Under the pieces are notes generated by a model. It searched no databases, was not told the DNA's origin, and saw only the letters and a program-made list of their open reading frames with translations. Both the position numbers and the translations under genes were made by a program. This document shows positions 27,978-34,211 of a DNA stretch of 34,211 nucleotides, in pieces (the first letter of the stretch is position 1; every line of letters begins with the position of its first letter). Where the stretch lies: assembly GCA_001464865.1 (NCBI GenBank), contig LNEG01000235.1, positions 1 to 34,211 of the forward strand, given 5' to 3'. This DNA is from Burkholderiales bacterium Ga0074133. GTDB taxonomy: Bacteria > Pseudomonadota > Gammaproteobacteria > Burkholderiales > Burkholderiaceae_C.

Positions 27978-29258
27978 ATGAACGCCCTCAACGTCGCTGA
28001 ATACACGCACACCCTCGGTTACCAGGCAAAAACAGCCTCTGCGCTGATGGCCAAAGCGCCGGCAGCTATCAAAAACAAAGCACTGCTGGCCCTGGCCCGC
28101 CTGCTGCGCGAGCAGACCGAAGCCCTGCAGGTGGACAACGCCCGCGACCTGGAGCGCGCCCGCACCGCTGGCCTGGCCGAGCCGATGGTGGACCGCTTGA
28201 AGCTCAGCCCCAAGGTGCTGGAGACCTGCGCCCAAGGCTGCGAGCAGCTGGCCGCCATGCCCGACATCATTGGCGAGATCATCGGCATGAAGCAGCAGCC
28301 CAGCGGCATCCGCGTGGGGCAGATGCGCGTGCCGATTGGCGTGTTCGGCATGATCTACGAGAGCCGTCCCAACGTGACCATCGAGGCCGCGTCGCTGTCC
28401 ATCAAGAGCGGCAACGCCTGCATCCTGCGCGGCGGCTCAGAAGCCATCGACTCGAACAAGGCACTGGCCAGGCTGGTGGCCCAGGCGCTGGCCGAGGCCG
28501 GCCTGCCGCAAGACGCGGTGCAGCTGGTGCAGACCACCGACCGCGAGGCCGTGGGCCAGCTGATTGCCATGCCGCAGTTTGTAGACGTGATCATTCCGCG
28601 CGGCGGCAAGGGGCTGATCGAGCGCATCAGCCGCGATGCCAAGGTGCCCGTCATCAAGCACCTGGACGGCAACTGCCACACCTATGTGGACGACCCCTGC
28701 GACATCCCCATGGCCGTCAAGGTGGCCGACAACGCCAAGACGAACAAGTACAGCCCCTGCAACGCCAGCGAAGGCCTGCTGGTGGCGCGTGGTGTGGCGG
28801 CAGAGTTTCTGCCAAAGATCGGCGCGGTGTATGCCGCCAAGGGCGTGGAGATGCGCGGCTGCCCCGAATCTCTGGCCATCCTGAACAGCGTGTCAGGTGC
28901 CCGGCTGGTGCCCGCCACCGAGCAGGACTGGAGCGAGGAATACCTGGCCCCCATCATCAGCGTGAAGATCGTGGCCGGTGTGGATGAGGCCATCGCCCAC
29001 ATCAACCAGTATTCGAGCCACCACACCGACGCCATCCTGACCCGCGACCACATGCACGCCCAGCAGTTCCTGCGCGAGGTGGATTCGGCCAGCGTGATGG
29101 TGAACACCAGCACGCGCTTTGCCGACGGCTTCGAGTTCGGGCTGGGGGCAGAAATCGGTATCAGCACCGACAAGTTCCACGCGCGTGGGCCGGTGGGCAT
29201 CGAGGGCCTGACCTCGCTCAAGTACGTGGTGCTGGGCGAAGGCGAGGTGCGCGCCTGA
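27978..29258 (+). CDS. proA: Gamma-glutamyl phosphate reductase
   Basis: ProA (426 residues) reduces gamma-glutamyl phosphate to glutamate semialdehyde with NADPH in proline synthesis. The catalytic cysteine is Cys261 in [14 protein letters not shown], and [21 protein letters not shown] is the C-terminal signature. The overall length is close to the 417-residue E. coli protein, slightly longer at the N-terminus. The ATG at 27978 ([13 protein letters not shown]) is clear. Bases 28025-28081, encoding [20 protein letters not shown], align with the dispersed repeat. No proB is nearby. Confidence 0.97.
   Translation: MNALNVAEYTHTLGYQAKTASALMAKAPAAIKNKALLALARLLREQTEALQVDNARDLERARTAGLAEPMVDRLKLSPKVLETCAQGCEQLAAMPDIIGEIIGMKQQPSGIRVGQMRVPIGVFGMIYESRPNVTIEAASLSIKSGNACILRGGSEAIDSNKALARLVAQALAEAGLPQDAVQLVQTTDREAVGQLIAMPQFVDVIIPRGGKGLIERISRDAKVPVIKHLDGNCHTYVDDPCDIPMAVKVADNAKTNKYSPCNASEGLLVARGVAAEFLPKIGAVYAAKGVEMRGCPESLAILNSVSGARLVPATEQDWSEEYLAPIISVKIVAGVDEAIAHINQYSSHHTDAILTRDHMHAQQFLREVDSASVMVNTSTRFADGFEFGLGAEIGISTDKFHARGPVGIEGLTSLKYVVLGEGEVRA
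28025..28081 (-). repeat. Dispersed repeat copy inside proA (reverse)
   Basis: The minus strand reads GCTTTGTTTTTGATAGCTGC, then GGCGCTTTGG, and ends near GCTGTTTTTGCC. GCGCT (28041-28045) and AGCGC (28055-28059) form the short core stem. Fourteen bases, GGCAGCTATCAAAA, are identical to the intergenic copy at 29299-29361. It is in frame and encodes [20 protein letters not shown], at a position where ProA proteins normally vary. Confidence 0.6.
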
Positions 29259-29298
29259 AGCGGGCACCGCAGGCCTCTGTGAGGGCCGTGCAGGGCGG

Positions 29299-29361
29299 AT
29301 TTAGAGCCAAAACGGCCGCTGGTGCAGGTATTTATTGCACTGGCAGCTATCAAAATAATAG
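29299..29361 (-). repeat. Palindromic dispersed repeat copy upstream of trkA (reverse)
   Basis: Read on the minus strand it begins CTATTATTTTGATAGCTGCC and runs to the end through GGCCGTTTTGGCTCTAAAT. A core inverted repeat GTGCA (29322-29326) / TGCAC (29336-29340) corresponds to the GGCGCTT stem of the cnoX copy. It fills most of the gap between proA and trkA, ending 27 bases before the trkA start, so it may affect trkA expression. Confidence 0.7.
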
Positions 29362-29388
29362 TAAGCCACGGGCATTCGGGGGCGGCGC

Positions 29389-30870
29389 ATGAAGATCATC
29401 ATCCTGGGCGCGGGCCGTGTGGGCCAGAGCGTGGCCGACAGCCTAGTCTCCGAGCGCAATGACATCACCGTCATCGATACCGACGCCGCCCGCCTGCGCG
29501 ACCTGGAATCGCGCTTTGACCTGCGCGGCGTGGTGGGCAGTGGCATCGAGCCCGCCGTGCTGGCCGAGGCTGGCGCGCACGACACCGACCTGCTGATCGC
29601 CTGCGCCGCCCAGGACGAGACCAACCTGGTGTGCTGCAAGATCGCCCAGCTGATGTTCAACATCCCCACCCGCATTGCGCGGGTGCGCTCGACGGGTTTC
29701 AAGGCCGAGGAGCGGCTCGTGGGCCCCGAAGGCTTTGCGGTGGACCGCATCATCTGCCCCGAGGAATCGCTCACGCGGTACATCGGCAAGCTGATTGATT
29801 ACCCCGAGGCCATGCAGGTGCGCGAATTTGCGGGCGGCCGCGCCTGTCTGGTGTCGGTGCGTGCGCGGCAGGGCGCGCCCATGGTCAGCCACACCATTGC
29901 CGAGCTGCGCGAAAGCTCACCCGAGGTGGCCATGCGGCTGGTGGCCATCTACCGGCGTTTTCCGGACGAGCCCGACCGCTTCGTGGCCTGCTCGGGCGAG
30001 ACGCGCATCGAGCCGGGCGACGAGGTGTTTGTGCTGGCCGCGCAGGAAAACATTGCGCATGTGCTGTCCACCCTGCACCGGCAGGACGCCCGCACCGCGC
30101 CACCCGTGCGCCGCATCATGATTGCCGGTGGCGGGCATGTGGGCCTGCGCCTGGCGCACCAGCTGGGGCAGCAGGCCGGGCGGTTTCACGTCAAGATCAT
30201 CGAGGAAGACCCGCAGCGCTGCGTGGAGCTGGCCTCGCAGCTGCCGCCCGATGTGCTGGTGCTGCAGGGCGACACCACCGACGAGGACCTGCTGGGCGAC
30301 GAGGGCGTGGAGGAGCTGGACCTGTTCCTGGCGCTCACCGATGACGACGAGGACAACATCATGTCCAGCCTGCTGGCCAAGCGCATGGGCGCCAGCCGGG
30401 TGCTGGCGCTCATCAACCGCCGCAGCTATGCCGACCTGATGCACGGCACCGAGATCGACATTGCGCTGTCGCCCGCGCAGGCCATGCTGGGCGAGCTGCT
30501 GGCCTATGTGCGCCAGGGCGATGTGCAGGCGGTGCACAGCCTGCGCCGCGGTGTGGCCGAGGCGCTGGAGATCGTGGTGCGCGGCGACAGGAAGAGCTCG
30601 CGCGTGGTGGGCCGCAAGGTGAGCGAGCTGCCCCTGCCGCGCGACGTGCACATCGGCCTCATCGTGCGCGGCCTGCCGGATGTGCAGCTGACTGAAGCGG
30701 TCGAGGCGAATGATGGCGATGCCGACACGGCCACGACCATGCCCGAGGTCATCATCCCGCGCAGCTCCACCGTGCTGGAGAGCAACGACCACGTGGTGTT
30801 TTTCCTGCCGCACAAGCGCCTGGTGCGCGAGGTGGAAAAGCTCTTCCGCGTGAGCGCCACGTTCTTCTGA
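29389..30870 (+). CDS. trkA: Trk potassium uptake system NAD-binding subunit TrkA
   Basis: TrkA (493 residues) is the cytoplasmic gating ring of the Trk K+ channel. It has two RCK repeats: the first opens with IIILGAGRVGQSVADSL (about 3-19), the second with IMIAGGGHVGLRLAHQL. Each is followed by an RCK_C domain. Acidic motifs (VIDTD, IIEEDP) at the ends of beta-2 fit the nucleotide-binding fold. E. coli TrkA has 458 residues; an insertion near 431-450 (VEANDGDADTATT) in the last RCK_C domain accounts for much of the extra length. It is followed by trkH 21 bases on, as one operon. In other proteobacteria EIIA-Ntr binds TrkA; ptsN is in this window. Confidence 0.95.
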   Translation: MKIIILGAGRVGQSVADSLVSERNDITVIDTDAARLRDLESRFDLRGVVGSGIEPAVLAEAGAHDTDLLIACAAQDETNLVCCKIAQLMFNIPTRIARVRSTGFKAEERLVGPEGFAVDRIICPEESLTRYIGKLIDYPEAMQVREFAGGRACLVSVRARQGAPMVSHTIAELRESSPEVAMRLVAIYRRFPDEPDRFVACSGETRIEPGDEVFVLAAQENIAHVLSTLHRQDARTAPPVRRIMIAGGGHVGLRLAHQLGQQAGRFHVKIIEEDPQRCVELASQLPPDVLVLQGDTTDEDLLGDEGVEELDLFLALTDDDEDNIMSSLLAKRMGASRVLALINRRSYADLMHGTEIDIALSPAQAMLGELLAYVRQGDVQAVHSLRRGVAEALEIVVRGDRKSSRVVGRKVSELPLPRDVHIGLIVRGLPDVQLTEAVEANDGDADTATTMPEVIIPRSSTVLESNDHVVFFLPHKRLVREVEKLFRVSATFF

Positions 30871-30891
30871 CGCTGAGAAAAAGAGCCCGCC

Positions 30892-32358
30892 ATGGTGGAC
30901 ATGTTTCCCGTTTTGCGCGTGCTGGGCATGCTGGTGATGATCTTTGCATCGACCCTGCTGCTGCCCATGGCCGTGTCGTGGTGGACGCGCGACGGCATCT
31001 GGTTTGTGTACCTGATGTCGATGGGGGCCACGGTGTCGCTGGGCGCGTGGCTGTGGTGGAGCTTTCGGGTGTTTCGCCGCGAACTGCAGCCGCGCCACGG
31101 GGTCATGCTGGTGTCGCTGGTCTGGCTGCTGCTGCCGCTGTCGGCCGCGCTGCCGCTGATGCTGGCCGGGCACTACCTGGGCCGGCCCATGACGTTCACG
31201 CATGCGTATTTCGAGGCCGTATCGGGCCTGACCACCACGGGCTCCACGGTGATGGCCGGGCTGGACGCGCTGCCGATGTCGGTGAACATGTGGCGCACCT
31301 TTTTGCAGTGGGTGGGCGGCATGGGCATCCTGATCCTGGCCGTGGCTGTGCTGCCCCTGCTGGGCGTGGGCGGCAGCCAGCTCTTCAAGGCCGAGGCGGC
31401 GGGGCCTGTGAAGGACGCCAAGCTCACTCCGCGCATGACGGGCACGGCCAAGGGCCTGTGGGGCGTGTATGCGGTGTTTTCGCTGGCCTGCACGGCGGCG
31501 TACTGGGCGGGCGGCATGTCGCTGCCCGATGCGGTGATGCACATGTTCACCACCGTGAGCCTGGGCGGGCTGTCGCCGTACGACGCGAGCTTTGGTCAGT
31601 TCCAGTCGCCGCTGCTTGAAGCCATTGCGGTGGCCTTCATGCTGGTGGCCAGCTGCAACTTTGCGCTGTATTTTGTAGCCATGCGCAAGGGCGACTGGCG
31701 CGGTTTCTGGCGCGACCCCGAGCTGCGCGCCACGCTGGGCACGCTCCTCGGCGGCGGGCTGGTGGTGTCGCTGCTGCTGTGGGCCAAGGGCGTGTATGCG
31801 CCGCTGGATGCCCTGCGCTACGGCATGTTCAACACCATCTCGCTGGCCAGCACCACCGGGTACGCCACGGTGGACTACCTGGCCTGGCCGGTGTTTGCGC
31901 CCGTGCTGATGCTGCTGCTGTCGGGCGTGGCCACCAGCGCGGGCTCCACCGGCTGCGGCATCAAGATGGTGCGCATGCTGATCCTGGTCAAGCAGGCCCG
32001 CCGCGAGATGACGCGTCTGGTGCACCCGCGCGCGGTGCAGCCCGTGCGGCTGGGCGATGCGGTGGTGGACAACCGCGTCATCTTCTCGGTGCTGGCCTTC
32101 ATGCTGGTGTACGGCGCCACCATCATCGGCCTGAGCATGGTGCTGCTGCTGACCGACCTGGACCCGGTGACCGCGTTTTCGGTGGTGCTGGCTAGCGTCA
32201 ACTGCGCCGGGCCGGGGTTGGGCAGCGTGGGCCCAGCGTCCAATTACGCGGTACTGACCGACTTTCAGCTGTGGATCTGCACCCTGGCCATGCTGCTGGG
32301 CCGGCTGGAGATCCTGAGCTTCCTGGCCATCCTGACCCCGGCTTTCTGGCGCCGCTGA
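30892..32358 (+). CDS. trkH: Trk potassium uptake system channel subunit TrkH
   Basis: TrkH (488 residues) is the inner-membrane K+ translocating subunit that works with TrkA. It has the four-fold M1-P-M2 layout. The four filter segments are visible as SGLTTTGSTVMAG (111-123), FTTVSLGGLSPYD, SLASTTGYATVDYL and SVNCAGPGLGSVGP. Each has the key glycine, and the last diverges in the usual way. The protein is close to the 483 residues of E. coli TrkH. The AAAAAGAG stretch a few bases before the ATG could be the ribosome binding site. It directly follows trkA. Confidence 0.95.
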   Translation: MVDMFPVLRVLGMLVMIFASTLLLPMAVSWWTRDGIWFVYLMSMGATVSLGAWLWWSFRVFRRELQPRHGVMLVSLVWLLLPLSAALPLMLAGHYLGRPMTFTHAYFEAVSGLTTTGSTVMAGLDALPMSVNMWRTFLQWVGGMGILILAVAVLPLLGVGGSQLFKAEAAGPVKDAKLTPRMTGTAKGLWGVYAVFSLACTAAYWAGGMSLPDAVMHMFTTVSLGGLSPYDASFGQFQSPLLEAIAVAFMLVASCNFALYFVAMRKGDWRGFWRDPELRATLGTLLGGGLVVSLLLWAKGVYAPLDALRYGMFNTISLASTTGYATVDYLAWPVFAPVLMLLLSGVATSAGSTGCGIKMVRMLILVKQARREMTRLVHPRAVQPVRLGDAVVDNRVIFSVLAFMLVYGATIIGLSMVLLLTDLDPVTAFSVVLASVNCAGPGLGSVGPASNYAVLTDFQLWICTLAMLLGRLEILSFLAILTPAFWRR

Positions 32359-32440
32359 GGCCCGCGGTGTTGCCGTCAAGGCGTGGCGGGCACGGGCCAA
32401 GGGCATCGGCTTGCGAAATGGCCGCCGGGCCCCACATCCC

Positions 32441-32446
32441 TACAAT
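32441..32446 (+). promoter_or_regulatory. Possible -10 box of gshA
   Basis: TACAAT lies 31 bases before the gshA ATG, in the same arrangement seen for bamE. A TTGCGA at 32411 is too far upstream to be a standard -35. Confidence 0.35.
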
Positions 32447-32476
32447 CGACCGCAATCTGCATCCCGAGGGCTTCCC

Positions 32477-33772
32477 ATGGTTCCGCATCTCATCACGGCC
32501 CTGACGGGGCCCATCAACGAACTCGAACAGCGCATCCTGGACTCGATGCCCGCCATCGAGCGCTGGTTCCGGCTGGAGTGGATGGAGCACACCCCCCCGT
32601 TCTACACGTCGGTGGACATCCGCAACGCCGGCTTCAAGCTGGCCCCGGTGGATACCAACCTGTTCCCCGGCGGCTGGAACAACCTCACCAAGGAGATGCT
32701 GCCCCTGGCGGTGCAGGCCGCCATGGCGGCCATCGAGAAGATCTGCCCCGAGGCGCGCAACCTGCTGATCATTCCGGAGAACCACACGCGCAACACCTTC
32801 TACCTGGCCAACGTGGTGCAGCTGCAGCGCATCTTCAACATGGCCGGGCTCAATGTGCGCGTGGGCTCCATCAGCCCCGAGATCAAGAAGTCGACACTGA
32901 TCGAGCTGCCCAACGGTGAGTCTGTGACGCTGGAGCCGGTGGTGCGCACCAAGCGCCGGCTGGGCCTCAAGGATTTCGACCCCTGCACCATCCTGCTCAA
33001 CAACGACCTGACCGCGGGCGCGCCGGGCATCCTGGAAGACATCCACGAACAGTACCTGCTGCCGCCATTGCACGCGGGCTGGAGCGTGCGCAGGAAGAGC
33101 ACCCACTTCAAGAACTACGAAGAGGTGGCCAAGCGCATGGGCAAGATGCTGGGCATTGACCCCTGGCTCATCAACCCACTGTTCAGCCAGTGCGACGGCG
33201 TGGACTTTGCCACCGGCGACGGCATGGACGCGCTGCAGACGGCGGTGGACGCCCAGCTGACCAAAGTGCGCCGCAAGTACAAGGAATACGGCATCAACGA
33301 AAAGCCGTTCGTCATCGTCAAGGCCAACAACGGCACGTACGGCATGGGCATCATGACCGTGCGCGACGCCAAGGAGCTGGACGCGGTCAACCGCAAGACC
33401 AAGAACAAGATGGCCATCATCAAGGACGGCCAGCCGGTAAGCGACCTCATCATCCAGGAAGGCGTGCTGACCCAGGAGCGCGTGCACGAGGCCGTGGCCG
33501 AGCCAGTGGTCTACATGATGGACCGCTACGTGGTGGGCGGCTTTTATCGCATGCACGCCGAGCGCGGCGTGGACGAGAGCCTCAATGCGCCCGGGTCGAG
33601 CTATGTACCCCTGGCGTTCGAGCACAGCACGCACATGCCCCAGCCCGGCATGCGCCCGGGCGTGAGCGCGCCCAACCGCTTCTACATGTATGGCGTGGTC
33701 GCGCGGCTGGCCATGCTGGCGGCCAGCTACGAGCTGGAAGCGACCAACCCCGACGCCGAGGTGTACGACTGA
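32477..33772 (+). CDS. gshA: Glutamate-cysteine ligase (Burkholderiales type)
   Basis: This 431-residue ligase joins glutamate and cysteine, the first step of glutathione synthesis. It belongs to the proteobacterial type that is unrelated to the E. coli GshA sequence; the motifs EWMEHTPPFYTSVDIRNAGFKLAPVDTNLFPGGWNNL, ENHTRNTFYLANV and FVIVKANNGTYGMGIMTV are characteristic. The start is the ATG at 32477 (MVPHLITALTGP); the frame is open upstream to 32411. It follows trkH and precedes kup. No gshB is in the window, though it may lie beyond the right edge. Confidence 0.95.
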   Translation: MVPHLITALTGPINELEQRILDSMPAIERWFRLEWMEHTPPFYTSVDIRNAGFKLAPVDTNLFPGGWNNLTKEMLPLAVQAAMAAIEKICPEARNLLIIPENHTRNTFYLANVVQLQRIFNMAGLNVRVGSISPEIKKSTLIELPNGESVTLEPVVRTKRRLGLKDFDPCTILLNNDLTAGAPGILEDIHEQYLLPPLHAGWSVRRKSTHFKNYEEVAKRMGKMLGIDPWLINPLFSQCDGVDFATGDGMDALQTAVDAQLTKVRRKYKEYGINEKPFVIVKANNGTYGMGIMTVRDAKELDAVNRKTKNKMAIIKDGQPVSDLIIQEGVLTQERVHEAVAEPVVYMMDRYVVGGFYRMHAERGVDESLNAPGSSYVPLAFEHSTHMPQPGMRPGVSAPNRFYMYGVVARLAMLAASYELEATNPDAEVYD

Positions 33773-33962
33773 CGGGGTTGCTGCCGCCATTCGGGCGGTG
33801 AAAGTGGGGGGCGGAGCGGGCCGCGCTGGCTGAACGGCGTGGCGCATTCCGCCTTGCCATGCCACGCCGCGGCAAGCCTGCCAAGACCCAGTTGTTGCGC
33901 CGCAACATGGAGTGCCGACTCCAGACGCTTGATCTGGCTCAGGCGCACAATAGCGCTCCCTC

Positions 33963-34211
33963 ATGTTACGGAACCCCGCCACGCCCGGCGCGCGGGGGTG
34001 GTCAGTGCAAAGCTCCAAGTCATCGCTCGCAGCGCTCACGCTGGGTGCCATCGGTGTGGTCTATGGCGATATCGGCACCAGCGTGCTGTATGCCGTCAAG
34101 GAGGTCTTCGGGTCGGGCCACGTCCCCTTCACCACTGACAACATCTACGGCATCCTGTCGATCTTTTTCTGGACGCTGACGGTCATCGTCTCGCTCAAAT
34201 ATGTGGTGCTG
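33963..34211 (+). CDS. kup: Low-affinity potassium transporter Kup, N-terminal part (cut by window edge)
   Basis: The 83 codons to the window edge contain [30 protein letters not shown], the N-terminal signature of the KUP/HAK/KT family, followed by a second hydrophobic segment ([20 protein letters not shown]). Kup is a K+/H+ symporter of about 620 residues, so most is missing. The ATG at 33963 is used here; a GTG at 34005 ([11 protein letters not shown]) fits homologues equally well and gives a shorter start. A CACAAT motif about 17 bases before the ATG may be the -10. Position next to trkAH and gshA suggests a local K+/glutathione group. Confidence 0.93.
   Translation, partial: MLRNPATPGARGWSVQSSKSSLAALTLGAIGVVYGDIGTSVLYAVKEVFGSGHVPFTTDNIYGILSIFFWTLTVIVSLKYVVL

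Noticed and set aside
29917-32406. An 829-codon open frame antisense to trkA-trkH
   Set aside because: Antisense shadow spanning two well-supported genes; the protein is His/Gln-rich and featureless.
33784-33798. Hairpin CCGCC/GGCGG after gshA as terminator
   Set aside because: Short stem without a T-run, so terminator function is not supported.

Overview
The window is a GC-rich chromosomal segment from a betaproteobacterium. Gene content and order point to Burkholderiales, most likely a Comamonadaceae member of the Acidovorax type: hpf-ptsN-hprK, fur divergent from bamE, exbBD-leuS-lptE, purE-purK-tsaC, a long PurC, and a Burkholderiales-type GshA. This assignment is inference from protein features and synteny; no rRNA or other marker is present. 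Most of the window is core genome. I saw no CRISPR array, insertion sequence, integrase or tRNA gene.

Region by region. 1-6124: the N-terminal half of an EamA exporter (minus, cut by the edge), a divergent dacB-type PBP4, a SemiSWEET, and two convergent lipoproteins (an alpha/beta hydrolase and a GDSL-fold protein) separated by a bidirectional terminator; then tsaC. 6164-10828: purine genes purE-purK (overlapping) and purC on the minus strand, with plus-strand cnoX and a YbaY/META lipoprotein between them. 11064-14479: an MFS transporter, then hpf, ptsN and hprK (ribosome hibernation and nitrogen-PTS control). 14642-16607: fur (minus), divergent bamE, then dapB. 16814-21342: exbB-exbD, leuS and lptE. 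21391-23829: two minus-strand genes, a D-threonine aldolase/D-serine dehydratase-like enzyme and an arginase, lying between lptE and holA. 24166-29258: holA, a small orphan that looks kinase-like, a minus-strand hypothetical, a divergent phosphoethanolamine-transferase-like membrane enzyme, and proA. 29389-34211: trkA-trkH potassium uptake, gshA, and the start of kup (cut by the right edge).

How the genes work together: envelope biogenesis (dacB, bamE, lptE, exbBD, the lipid A-type transferase), potassium and osmotic homeostasis with glutathione synthesis (trkA, trkH, kup, gshA), de novo purine synthesis (purE, purK, purC), lysine and proline synthesis (dapB, proA), and stationary-phase or nutrient control (hpf, ptsN, hprK, fur).

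The most interesting signal is not a gene. A roughly 60-bp imperfect palindromic element occurs at six places: two copies are intergenic (22778-22839, 29299-29361) and up to four lie inside coding sequences in frame (cnoX, exbB, proA, purK), where they appear as AT-rich patches with atypical codons. A second, GC-rich dispersed element occurs twice next to gene ends (14564-14640, 16612-16733). The GDSL-like lipoprotein at 4045-4998 has lost its nucleophilic Ser, its block III Asn and its catalytic His, so it looks like a pseudoenzyme.
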